The notes under the pieces were generated by a model. It was given only the letters and a program-made list of their open reading frames with translations. It was not told where the DNA came from and did no database searches. A stretch of DNA of 24,186 nucleotides from JARBUG01 sp035628915. GTDB lineage: Bacteria > Bacillota > Sulfobacillia > Symbiobacteriales > Symbiobacteriaceae. The stretch lies in contig DASPIW010000049.1 of NCBI GenBank assembly GCA_035628915.1, positions 1-24,186 of the forward strand. Direction: 5' to 3'. Every line of letters begins with the position of its first letter. Positions within the stretch are counted from its first letter, which is position 1. Shown here piece by piece: positions 14,917-22,068 of this stretch. Position numbers and translations under genes: made by a program.

Positions 14917-15588
14917 ATGAGCATGACCACCCGTAAACTGGCCGCCTCGGCGGTGGCTGCTGCGCTGCTCGCCAGCGTTGCTACCACCGCTCTCGCTGCC
15001 GAAACCGTCCCGGGCGCCGTCTACTCCGACAGCCAGGCCGCCGGTGCCAACAAGCCGGCACCCAAGGTCAAGGAGGATCTGGAGAAGGCGGGCATCAAGG
15101 ACGTGGCTCCGGAACACTATGCTGCCGGCTCCATTACCGTTCTGGTCGAATCCGGACTGCTGAAGCCTGACGCCGAAGGCAAGCTCGAGCCCGAGGCCTC
15201 GCTCAACACCGGCGACGGTGTCGCCATCTTCGCGAAGGTATTGGGCATTGCCTCCAAGGAGGACAGCACCGACGCTGCCCTGACCAAGGCCAAGGAAGCC
15301 GGCCTGCTGACGCCCACCGCCTCTGCCGAGAGCGATCTGCCCCGTGTGGAAGTCGCCCGCATGCTGGCCAAGGCCCTGGGCGCCCAGCCCAAGACCATTA
15401 CCAGCGCCGCGGACTACCCCTTTGCCGACTATGAGAGCACTTCCCCCGAGGATCGGGGCATCCTGGCCGCCCTGTACGAACTGGGCATCTTCAAGGGCTT
15501 TGAAGACAAGACTTTCCGGCCTGATGCCATCCTCACCAAGGCGCAGATCGCCATTTTGATCGACCGCATCCTTGGCGCCGGCAAGTAA
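14917..15588 (+). CDS. Exported SLH-domain protein
   Basis: A 223-residue secreted protein. The signal peptide MSMTTRKLAASAVAAALLA and onward is cleaved near ALA-AE (residue 28). The mature part is S-layer homology-like: VAPEHYAAGSITVLVESGLLKPDAEGKLEPEASLNTGDGVAIFAKVLGI, then a degenerate copy around RVEVARMLAKALG. The clearest copy is YPFADYESTSPEDRGILAALYELGIFKGFEDKTFRPDAILTKAQIAILIDRILG, which fills the C-terminus. SLH domains bind pyruvylated secondary cell wall polymer, so the protein probably sits on the wall. The ATG follows AGGAGGG, one of the best binding sites in the window, and codon use is strongly C-ending, suggesting high expression. Its place between the phosphatase and the Wzz adaptor is unusual. 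Confidence 0.88.
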   Translation: MSMTTRKLAASAVAAALLASVATTALAAETVPGAVYSDSQAAGANKPAPKVKEDLEKAGIKDVAPEHYAAGSITVLVESGLLKPDAEGKLEPEASLNTGDGVAIFAKVLGIASKEDSTDAALTKAKEAGLLTPTASAESDLPRVEVARMLAKALGAQPKTITSAADYPFADYESTSPEDRGILAALYELGIFKGFEDKTFRPDAILTKAQIAILIDRILGAGK

Positions 15589-15606
15589 ATGTTCGCAGCG
15601 CAATCG

Positions 15607-15633
15607 GGGCGCCGGCCGATTCGAGCCGGCGCC
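15607..15633 (+). terminator. GC-rich hairpin between SLH and Wzz-like genes
   Basis: GGGCGCCGGC (15607-15616) pairs perfectly with GCCGGCGCCC (15624-15633) around a 7-nt loop. No T tract follows. It may cause partial termination or protect the 3' end of the SLH transcript, lowering expression of the genes downstream. Confidence 0.5.
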
Positions 15634-15685
15634 CGGCGGTTGCGTGGGGTACAGATTTACCCTCAGGGGGCGGAGGGACTCTTAG

Positions 15686-16438
15686 ATGAAAATGGACCAG
15701 GCCGAATTGGATCTCAGGAGCATCTTCATGACCCTGCGCCGGCGGATCTGGCTCATCTTGCTGCTGCCGGTGTTGGCGGCGGTCATGGCGGGGCTGGTCA
15801 GCTATTACGTGCTGCAGCCGGTGTACGCATCGTCGACCAGCATGTGGGTGGTCAAGGATGGATCCGGGCAGATCAACTACAATGACCTGATGTTGAGCCG
15901 CAACCTGACCAAGACGTACGCCGAAGTGGCCAAGAGCCGGGCCGTGCTCTCCGACGCCATGGTGCTGGCGAACGTGAAGGATCTCACCGTCACGCAGCTT
16001 CAGCAGATGATTACCGTCACGCCGGTGCGCGACACGGAGATCATCCAGTTCACCATTCAGGACGGAAGCCCCGAGCGTGCGGCAGCCCTGGCAGCTGCCG
16101 TTGCCGAAGCGTTCAAGGGGCAGATCCGTACCTTCATGAAAGTCGAGAATGTCGCAGTCGTGGACCAGGCGCAGGTGCCGACCAGCCCTGTCCGGCCCCG
16201 GCCGCTGATGAATATCGCCGTCGCCTTTGTGCTGGGCGCCATGGCGGCGGTAGGCCTCGCCTTCCTGCTGGAGTATCTGGACACGACGCTCAAGTCGCCG
16301 GAAGATGTGACCGCCCGGCTGGGATTGCCCGTGGTGGGCGTCATTCCCGTGATCGACGTGGACAGGCAGCCTGAGGCGACCAGCCGCCGGAAGGGCGCCC
16401 GCAGCCAGAGCAAGACACAGGCGGTGGTACAGAAGTGA
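15686..16438 (+). CDS. Wzz/YveK-type chain-length determinant and kinase adaptor
   Basis: A 250-residue membrane protein of the polysaccharide copolymerase family (CapA/YveK/CpsC). It has two membrane segments (about residues 21-43, IWLILLLPVLAAVMAGLVSY, and about 174-198) flanking an extracytoplasmic domain. The Pro-rich motif before the second segment (QVPTSPVRPRP) is diagnostic. The cytoplasmic tail (LEYLDTTLKSPEDVTARLGLPVVGVIPVI) is the usual activator of the partner BY-kinase. The ATG follows GGAGGG with an 8-nt spacer. It overlaps the kinase gene by 4 nt, as expected for an adaptor-kinase pair. Confidence 0.92.
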   Translation: MKMDQAELDLRSIFMTLRRRIWLILLLPVLAAVMAGLVSYYVLQPVYASSTSMWVVKDGSGQINYNDLMLSRNLTKTYAEVAKSRAVLSDAMVLANVKDLTVTQLQQMITVTPVRDTEIIQFTIQDGSPERAAALAAAVAEAFKGQIRTFMKVENVAVVDQAQVPTSPVRPRPLMNIAVAFVLGAMAAVGLAFLLEYLDTTLKSPEDVTARLGLPVVGVIPVIDVDRQPEATSRRKGARSQSKTQAVVQK

Positions 16439-17151
16439 GAGCAACGCTTCCAGCTGTATCGAAAATGGTCGTCGCACACCATGACCCGTCTGCCGTAGCT
16501 TCGGAGGCGTACCGGGTGCTGCGGACGAACCTGCAGTTCCTCGGGCTGGACGAGCCCGTTCGCTCGATTCTGATCACCAGTGCCACGCCCGGCGAGGGGA
16601 AGTCGACCACGATTTCCAACCTGGCCGTGGCCTTTGCCCAGACGGGCGCCAAGGTTTGTCTGGTGGATGGGGATCTGCGGCGGCCCACCATTGCCAAGGC
16701 GTTCGGCCTGGAGAACTGGAGCGGCCTGACGACGGCGCTGATTGGCCAGGCCCCCCTCGATGAGTGCGTGAAGGCTACAGATGTACCGGGGCTCTCAATT
16801 ATGACCAGTGGGCCGATTCCGCCCAATCCGGCCGAACTGGTCGGCTCAGCCCGGATGAGCGCCCTGCTGGCGCAGCTGCAGGAGCGCTTTGACATGGTGT
16901 TGATCGATTCGCCCCCCGTGCTGGCGGTGACCGATGCGGCTGTGCTGGCGCCGAAGGTCGGCGGGGTGGTGGTGGTGGTGCGGGCCAACGCCGTCGATCA
17001 CCGGCAGGTCAGCCGGGCCAAGGAGGCCCTGGAGGCCGTCAAGGCCCGGGTGCTGGGTGTGGTGCTCTCCGCCGTGCAGCCTGAGGGCCGGGACGGATAT
17101 TATTACTACTATTACCATTCCGATGCGGCTACGGCGCGATCGAAGCGGTAG
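16435..17151 (+). CDS. BY-type tyrosine-protein kinase (CapB/YwqD/CpsD-like)
   Basis: A 238-residue cytoplasmic autophosphorylating tyrosine kinase that works with the Wzz-like adaptor. The oligomerisation motif EX2RX2R is present at Glu24/Arg27/Arg30. Walker A is ATPGEGKST (50-58), Walker A' is CLVDGDLRRP (Asp78, Asp80) and Walker B is MVLIDSPP (about 153-160). The C-terminus has a run of six tyrosines (222-227), the autophosphorylation cluster, followed by a short basic tail. The GTG start overlaps the adaptor stop (GTGA), giving translational coupling without a strong binding site. It ends at a textbook terminator. Confidence 0.93.
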   Translation: MRATLPAVSKMVVAHHDPSAVASEAYRVLRTNLQFLGLDEPVRSILITSATPGEGKSTTISNLAVAFAQTGAKVCLVDGDLRRPTIAKAFGLENWSGLTTALIGQAPLDECVKATDVPGLSIMTSGPIPPNPAELVGSARMSALLAQLQERFDMVLIDSPPVLAVTDAAVLAPKVGGVVVVVRANAVDHRQVSRAKEALEAVKARVLGVVLSAVQPEGRDGYYYYYYHSDAATARSKR

Positions 17152-17163
17152 ATGGAGACCGGG

Positions 17164-17195
17164 CCGCCTGCACTGGTGAAGTGCAGGCGGTTTTT
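17164..17195 (+). terminator. Rho-independent terminator of the capsule operon
   Basis: CCGCCTGCACT (17164-17174) pairs perfectly with AGTGCAGGCGG (17180-17190) around a 5-nt loop. TTTTT follows (17191-17195). It begins 12 nt after the kinase stop. Confidence 0.95.
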
Positions 17196-17204
17196 GCGCG
17201 CCCG

Positions 17205-17395
17205 GGCTCGGGCCCCGGGCTCGGGGCGCCCCTCGGGCGGCGCCCGCTACCCCGGGCTCGGGGCGCCCCTCGGGCGGCGCCTGCCCCCCCGGCTCGGGGC
17301 GCCCCGCGATCGGCGCCTGCCCCCCCCGGCTCGGGGCGCCCCGCGATCGGCGTCTGCCCCCCCCCCGGCTCGGGGCGCCCCGCTACTGGCGGGGG
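17205..17395. repeat. Tandem GC-rich repeat, about 37 bp, five copies
   Basis: The core GGCTCGGGGCGCCCC occurs at 17218, 17255, 17291, 17328 and 17367, spaced 37, 36, 37 and 39 bp. A truncated copy (GGCTCGGG) is at 17205. Each core contains the perfect palindrome GGGGCGCCCC. Between cores the units carry CTCGGGCGGCGCC or CGCGATCGGCG and C-runs of variable length, which explains the uneven spacing. The array starts right after the capsule terminator and ends at the left inverted repeat of the 216-bp segment. There is no coding function that I can support. Confidence 0.85.
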
Positions 17396-17396
17396 G

Positions 17397-17612
17397 TGTC
17401 AAATTATCCACGTTTTTGCCCGCCAGGAGCTTGTACGGATTCACAACTGAACCACGTGACGGGCTGTTTTCCCCGGTTTTTGGGGTGGAAAGGCCGTTGG
17501 GACCCCCCGCAGCCGGATTTGGACCCTCATTTGGACCGAAAACGGCGTATCGCCGCGTCCGGTTTTCAATCGGTACACGATCTGTCCGTGGCAAAACTTG
17601 GATAAATTGACA
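17397..17612. mobile_element. 216-bp segment with near-perfect terminal inverted repeats (MITE-like)
   Basis: The left end (17397-17420) begins TGTCAAATTATCCACG and continues TTTTTGCC. The complement of the right end (17589-17612) begins TGTCAATTTATCCAAG and continues TTTTGCC. These agree over about 24 bp with two mismatches and one single-base gap. The outer bases are TG...CA, as in several transposable element groups, including IS21-type ends. The interior has no ORF of its own, but shows a direct TTTGGACC repeat and smaller dyads. I see no obvious target-site duplication. It could be a non-autonomous element, a decayed insertion, or a pair of inverted protein-binding sites upstream of the next gene. 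Confidence 0.5.
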
Positions 17613-17681
17613 ACTGTGCCAGGGAAGGCTGTGCGGCCCGGCGAAGTGTTATCTACCCTGATTCGCGGAGGTACTCCGAGC

Positions 17682-18674
17682 ATGTCCGTCAAAGTGGTCA
17701 AGATCCAGATTCCGGTCAGTCTCTTGTGTGACCCGGAGCTGATCCCCCCGGCCAAGCTGATTTGGGCGGCTTTGTGCGCCGGCCCCATGCGTCCGGCCCT
17801 CGTGGAAGCACAGACCGGCCTTTGCCGCAAAACCGTCCTGAAGGGCCTGGACCATCTGGTCAGAGCCGGCTGGTGTTCTGTCTCGGGCAGGTGTTTCTTA
17901 GCCATCCTCCGGCCCGGGGCTTCGGCGCAGACCGTATCCTTGCCGGTCGACCTGCTTGGTCAGCCGAATCTCGGCAGTCAGGCCAAGCTCCTTTACGGCA
18001 TACTTCAGCTCACGCCTAAGGGCCGGAGGGCTGCCGGACACACCTCGTACGCCGAATTGCGCCGGCTCACGGGAGTTAGCCTGAACACCGTCAAACAGGC
18101 CATGAGGGAGCTGGCGCAGCACGGGTGGATCCGCGCCGAGCAGGAACACCAAAATACACCCATTGTTGTCACCCTGAGAAATCCGCAGGCAGCTCGGAGC
18201 AGGACTGCTGCCAGAAGGGTGGGAAAGCGCGTCAGGAGCGGCCGGTACCGCGGGGAGACGCTGATGCGCGAATTCCTGTCACTGCTTGTGGACCGAACGG
18301 ACTACAAGGACGATGACAAGCCGGCTTTCCTGGTCAATCCTCAGACCGGAGGGCAGTTGGAGCTTGACCGGTTTTACCCGCCCGACGTGGCATTCGAATT
18401 CAACGGCCCCCAGCACTACCACGAGACTGAGCGGTTCACCAAGCAAGAGGCTGAAGAACAGGAGTTTCGCGATATCATCAAGCTTGGTATCTGCCTCAGG
18501 CGTGGGGTGACGGTCGTGATTGTCCACCGGGAGGATCTGAGCCTGGAGGGCATGCGCAAGAAGGTCGGCAATCTGCTGCCGCTTCGGGATCTGACCGGAC
18601 AGGAGCGCGTGATCAAGCTCCTGGAGGATCGGGCCTACTGGCACCGTCTCGGGGGAGACGGTGATGACGCATAA
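17682..18674 (+). CDS. Two winged-helix-like domains plus PD-(D/E)XK-like nuclease domain
   Basis: A 330-residue protein I do not recognise as a named family. Residues about 1-165 contain two related helix-turn-helix units: VSLLCDPELIPPAKLIWAAL..TGLCRKTVLKGLDHLVRAGW and VDLLGQPNLGSQAKLLYGIL..TGVSLNTVKQAMRELAQHGW, reminiscent of duplicated winged helices of replication initiators. A basic linker (RSRTAARRVGKRVRSGRYRG) follows. The C-terminal half resembles VSR/DUF559-type nucleases: Glu192, Asp229 (LELDRFYPP), Glu239-x-Asn-Gly-Pro-Gln244-His, then Asp264-x-x-Lys267 and the strand GVTVVIVHRED. ATG 17682 has GGAGGT 9 nt upstream; an in-frame TTG at 17598 lies inside the inverted repeat. Predicted to bind and possibly cut DNA. 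Activity and target are inference. Confidence 0.75.
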   Translation: MSVKVVKIQIPVSLLCDPELIPPAKLIWAALCAGPMRPALVEAQTGLCRKTVLKGLDHLVRAGWCSVSGRCFLAILRPGASAQTVSLPVDLLGQPNLGSQAKLLYGILQLTPKGRRAAGHTSYAELRRLTGVSLNTVKQAMRELAQHGWIRAEQEHQNTPIVVTLRNPQAARSRTAARRVGKRVRSGRYRGETLMREFLSLLVDRTDYKDDDKPAFLVNPQTGGQLELDRFYPPDVAFEFNGPQHYHETERFTKQEAEEQEFRDIIKLGICLRRGVTVVIVHREDLSLEGMRKKVGNLLPLRDLTGQERVIKLLEDRAYWHRLGGDGDDA

Positions 18675-18680
18675 GAAGAA

Positions 18681-18720
18681 GGGGCTCCGCACATCGCCGT
18701 GCAAAGCCCCCGACCCTCTC
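18681..18720 (-). terminator. Hairpin between convergent nuclease-like gene and manA
   Basis: GGGGCT (18681-18686) pairs with AGCCCC (18715-18720). GCAC and GTGC form an inner stem. On the minus strand it follows the manA stop directly and is trailed by TTCTTCTTAT, so it is the manA terminator. On the plus strand it lacks a T tract. Confidence 0.7.
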
Positions 18721-19689
18721 CTACACCCGGGACCGGAGCAATGTCATGTTCCCCGTGATCTCGTAGGCGCCCAGCCCGGCAGGAACCAGCAGTGCCGCCC
18801 CGGTCCCGAGAATCTCCCGTTCACCGGTCCCCCAGACCACAGCGCCGTCGCCGGACAGCACCAGCAGCGCATCGCACGAATCGCTCGCAGTCGCCTGGGC
18901 CCAGGCGCCCCGGCACTCCGCCCGGGCCACCGCGAAGAACTCGCTTTCTACCAGCGTCTGCCACTGATTGGGCTCCGGTGCCGCCGGGCGGAACGGCCGG
19001 GCAGGCGTGTCGCACCGGGTCACCCGCAGGGCGTGCTCCACGTGCAGCTCCCGGGGCTTCCCGTCCAGCCCCGTCCGCCCATAATCGTAGACCCGATAGA
19101 CCGTATCCGAACTCTGCTGGACTTCCGCGACGACGGTACCCCGGCCCAGGGCGTGAATCGTCCCCGCCGGCACGTAGAAAACGTCGCCCGCCTGCACGGG
19201 AATGTAGCGCAGCGTCTCGAGGGTCCGCCCGTTCGCCACCGCAGCGGCAAAGGCGGCGGCATCCACCCCGTCGCGCAAGCCATAGACAATCCGGGCGCCC
19301 GGCTCGGCGGCCAGAATGTACCACATCTCCGTCTTGCCCAGCTCCCCGGGGGGGAGGCCGGCGTAACCGTCAGCCGGGTGGACCTGCACGCTCAGGTCGT
19401 CCTGGGCGTCCAGCAATTTGATCAGCAGCGGGCACCGGCCGCTGGGGGAGGCCATGCCCCGGGCGCCCAGCAGCTCTGCACCGAACGCCTGCCGCAGCTC
19501 GGAAAGGCTTTTCCCCGCCAGGGGGCCGTTCTGCACCACGCTGGTGCCCTGGTCGTGCTCGCCCAACACCCACGCCTCGCCAATCGCACCGGCCGGCAAG
19601 GTGGAACCATAGAACGGCTCCAGCTTCCGGCCGCCCCAGATGCGCTCCTTGAAGACGGGCTGCAGAACCAGTGGATAGAGCTGTGTCAT
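18721..19689 (-). CDS. manA: Mannose-6-phosphate isomerase, class I
   Basis: A 322-residue zinc enzyme interconverting mannose 6-phosphate and fructose 6-phosphate, supplying GDP-mannose for polysaccharides. The N-terminus QPVFKERIWGGRKL is typical of the Bacillus-type (short) enzyme. Zinc ligands are visible as Gln102 and His104 (VQVHPAD), Glu121 (GKTEMWY) and His179 (AGTIHALG). The YRVYDYGR motif of the active-site region is present. ATG 19689 has AAGGAGG 11 nt upstream; the GTG at 19719 would put that site inside the gene. It lies 23 bp downstream of the Wzy-like gene on the same strand, so the two form an operon. Confidence 0.93.
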   Translation of the reverse strand: MTQLYPLVLQPVFKERIWGGRKLEPFYGSTLPAGAIGEAWVLGEHDQGTSVVQNGPLAGKSLSELRQAFGAELLGARGMASPSGRCPLLIKLLDAQDDLSVQVHPADGYAGLPPGELGKTEMWYILAAEPGARIVYGLRDGVDAAAFAAAVANGRTLETLRYIPVQAGDVFYVPAGTIHALGRGTVVAEVQQSSDTVYRVYDYGRTGLDGKPRELHVEHALRVTRCDTPARPFRPAAPEPNQWQTLVESEFFAVARAECRGAWAQATASDSCDALLVLSGDGAVVWGTGEREILGTGAALLVPAGLGAYEITGNMTLLRSRV

Positions 19690-19712
19690 GTCAAGTACCG
19701 CCTCCTTGCCGG

Positions 19713-21902
19713 TCACCACTCACGGATTAGCTTATAGATCGGGTTCACATTGCGGAACCGAATCCACGGCTTGGTTTCCAGGGCGGCCATGGCCTTCTTG
19801 TCGCCTTGCTTTTCGTAGATAACGTAGAGCCACAGGTCAGCCTCCGACCCCAGCAGGCCCACCTTGGCAGCGTCCTTCAGCAGTGGCGCCGCCCCGGCGA
19901 CGTCGCCGGTCAGGAAGAGCGCCTGCCCGGCCCGCAGCTTGAAGTCAGCCGACATGGCCAGTTTGGGGACAGAAGTCCACAGCGCCTGTTTGGGATCGGC
20001 CACCGCCTTGCGCGCCATGAAGTCCGTGTAAAGGGTCACCAGGTCAGCTGCCCGCTGCCGTGCTTCATCGACACGCCCGTCGTGCAGGGCGCCGTTGAGA
20101 AGGGTACCTTCCAGGTCGGCCACCTTGCTGTAGTACGTGTTTACCATCGGATGTTTGGCCAGAGCGGCTTTCGCTTCGGAGAGCGCGCCGTCGAGGTCCT
20201 TATTCAGCTCCCGTGCGATGGCCAGCCTAAACCGGGCCCCCGAGTGATAGGGATCCAGCCGCGCTGCCTGCTCCAGTGACGTCAGGTCGCCGATCACAAG
20301 GAGTGGCTCCGAGCCCCACCGGTCGAACCGGGCGGCCTTCTGTGCCGCAGCCCTGGCCGCCTCTGGCTGCCCGGCTTCCGCCAGCGCAGTTGCCGTATCC
20401 GTCAGGCGGGAGCCCACGGCCAGCAGTGCGGCAAGCACCGCAACGACGATTGCAGCGGCGCCGCCGGCCACCAGGGCGGGCCGCTCTAACCGAGCGCTCG
20501 GCTCCGCAACCGGTTGTGTCGCGGCGGCCAGCAGAATCCAAACCAGCAGCCAAATGGCGCCGAACGAAAGGCTGAATTCGATGGCGCTGTGGGTGGCAAT
20601 CAGGCCGGCACCCGCCGCAAGCGCCCATCCCAAAGTGCCTCCCTCGGCCCGGCTCCGCCAGGCGGCCCACAGGGCGGCACTCAAGGCAGCCAGGAGGGCA
20701 GCAAGGCCGGCCCATCCAGCTTCCACAGCGGTCTGAGCATAGTGGTTATGCGTCTCGCGGGCGACATAGTTGAATTCCTGATATTGACGGTAGCCCCGGT
20801 CCCAGCCCCAGCCGCCCCGGCCGAGCGGTCGGTCGGCGGCCATCCGCAGGGCATCCTCATCGTAGATCAGGCGGAGCACTACGTTGACAGTCTTGAAGTT
20901 GATGTCCAAGAGCCGTAAAGCCTGGCTGGGCAGGAGACCTTCCGCTGGGCGGATCACCAGCAGGGCGGCTACGACCATAGCAAGCCCGAGGCCCGCCAGC
21001 GCGGCCTGGAGTCTTCCACGCAGCCGCAGGAAGTAGGCCAATGCGGTAGCGCCGGCGGCACCTCCGGCGGTAGCTGCAGCAATCCACTTGAACGCCGAGA
21101 CATAGTTATTCGCCGCTGAAAAGTCGCCGATGCTCTTCATGGCCACGACCATCGGTGCCGCCGCCACAGCCAGCAGCAGCAACGCGGACCAGCGCCGGCG
21201 ACCCTCAAGCCCGGCGAGGAGGAGGAGGAGCCCAATGGGCAGGACCACCACGGCGCCCCGGGAGACCGTGAAGAAGAAGGCCAGTTGGAGGAACGTCATG
21301 AGGGCGCCGGCGACGCTTAGCTTCCACACTTTCAGATCTTCCAGGGCCAGGCCGGCGGTAGCGAGCGTGGCGGCCAGGAAATAGGTTGAGGCTGCATTAT
21401 GGTACTGGAAGGTGGTGAACATGCGATCCTTTGCCCCCACCAGGGAGAGCATCCTTGTGATCTCTGGATCCTTCAGCAGATAGCCAGTGAATTCAAGGAA
21501 GCCGACCACACCTACCCCGGCTGCACTCAATACAAACACCCAGCCCAGCCAGCGCCGCAGCCCGGGCCCCGACTCGGCACGCACCATCACATACGTAAAC
21601 CAGGCCGCGGCCACCCGCAGGACCCAATCCAGGTTGCCCCGCGGATACACAGCCCAGGCGAACTGCAGCACATACAGAGCCAGCAGGGCCAGCAAAGCGC
21701 CCCCCGCCCAGCCCCCCGGCACCCCCGCCGACAGGCCCTCCATGCGGCGCCCCACCATCCAGAGCCCGAACCCGGCGCTCACGGCCGCAATGGCCACCAG
21801 CAATTCGGTCCAGAAAAAGAGCCCCTTCAAATACGGGCCCACCGCCAGAACGGCCAGGGTCAAGGCTACACCGCAGTACCGCAGGATTCGTGAAGTCCTC
21901 AT
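19713..21902 (-). CDS. Wzy/O-antigen-ligase-like membrane protein with C-terminal TPRs
   Basis: A 729-residue polytopic membrane protein. About 12 hydrophobic segments fill residues 8-500. The Wzy_C/O-antigen ligase signature RPLGRGGWGWDRGYRQYQEF..VARETHNHYAQTAVEAGWAGL is in the large extracytoplasmic loop, where the HNHY motif marks the active region. The C-terminal 230 residues are TPR-like helices (LAEAGQPEAARAAAQKAARF; ALSEAKAALAKHP; GQALFLTGDVAGAAPLLKDAA). Such proteins polymerise or transfer undecaprenyl-linked glycans. With manA, the epimerase and the Wzz/kinase genes nearby, capsule or exopolysaccharide polymerisation is the likely job. The ATG at 21902 has only a weak purine-rich stretch upstream (GCATAGAG). 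Confidence 0.87.
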   Translation of the reverse strand: MRTSRILRYCGVALTLAVLAVGPYLKGLFFWTELLVAIAAVSAGFGLWMVGRRMEGLSAGVPGGWAGGALLALLALYVLQFAWAVYPRGNLDWVLRVAAAWFTYVMVRAESGPGLRRWLGWVFVLSAAGVGVVGFLEFTGYLLKDPEITRMLSLVGAKDRMFTTFQYHNAASTYFLAATLATAGLALEDLKVWKLSVAGALMTFLQLAFFFTVSRGAVVVLPIGLLLLLAGLEGRRRWSALLLLAVAAAPMVVAMKSIGDFSAANNYVSAFKWIAAATAGGAAGATALAYFLRLRGRLQAALAGLGLAMVVAALLVIRPAEGLLPSQALRLLDINFKTVNVVLRLIYDEDALRMAADRPLGRGGWGWDRGYRQYQEFNYVARETHNHYAQTAVEAGWAGLAALLAALSAALWAAWRSRAEGGTLGWALAAGAGLIATHSAIEFSLSFGAIWLLVWILLAAATQPVAEPSARLERPALVAGGAAAIVVAVLAALLAVGSRLTDTATALAEAGQPEAARAAAQKAARFDRWGSEPLLVIGDLTSLEQAARLDPYHSGARFRLAIARELNKDLDGALSEAKAALAKHPMVNTYYSKVADLEGTLLNGALHDGRVDEARQRAADLVTLYTDFMARKAVADPKQALWTSVPKLAMSADFKLRAGQALFLTGDVAGAAPLLKDAAKVGLLGSEADLWLYVIYEKQGDKKAMAALETKPWIRFRNVNPIYKLIREW

Positions 21903-22068
21903 CTCTATGCATACCCCACTTCAGATGTACGACCGACCCACAATTCGTCCACCGCACCACCCATTCCTGCCAACCTTGCCACGGTGCGCCACTACAAAAG
22001 CCTATTGTATTTCATCCCCTCAGTCTTTTACCATTAGATGAGATCATAGCGACACAAGGAGCGATACT
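21903..22068. promoter_or_regulatory. Divergent promoter region, Wzy-like gene and DsbA-like gene
   Basis: 166 bp, relatively AT-rich, between divergent starts. On the plus strand, TTGTAT and TACCAT 18 bp apart (about 22007-22036) are a weak promoter candidate for the redox pair. On the minus strand a TACAAT in the same stretch could serve the polysaccharide gene. Neither is strong enough to call precisely. Confidence 0.3.

Noticed and set aside
17397..17657. Replication origin suggested by three DnaA-box-like sites (TTATCCACG at 17404, the complement of TTATCCAAG at 17597, TTATCTACC at 17649) beside tandem repeats
   Set aside because: None matches the TTATCCACA box perfectly, two belong to the inverted-repeat ends of the 216-bp segment, and there is no dnaA, parAB or AT-rich unwinding region. 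The chromosomal gene context argues against a plasmid origin.
18661..19737. 358-codon plus-strand frame opposite manA
   Set aside because: Antisense shadow; the minus strand encodes a full-length isomerase with its zinc ligands.
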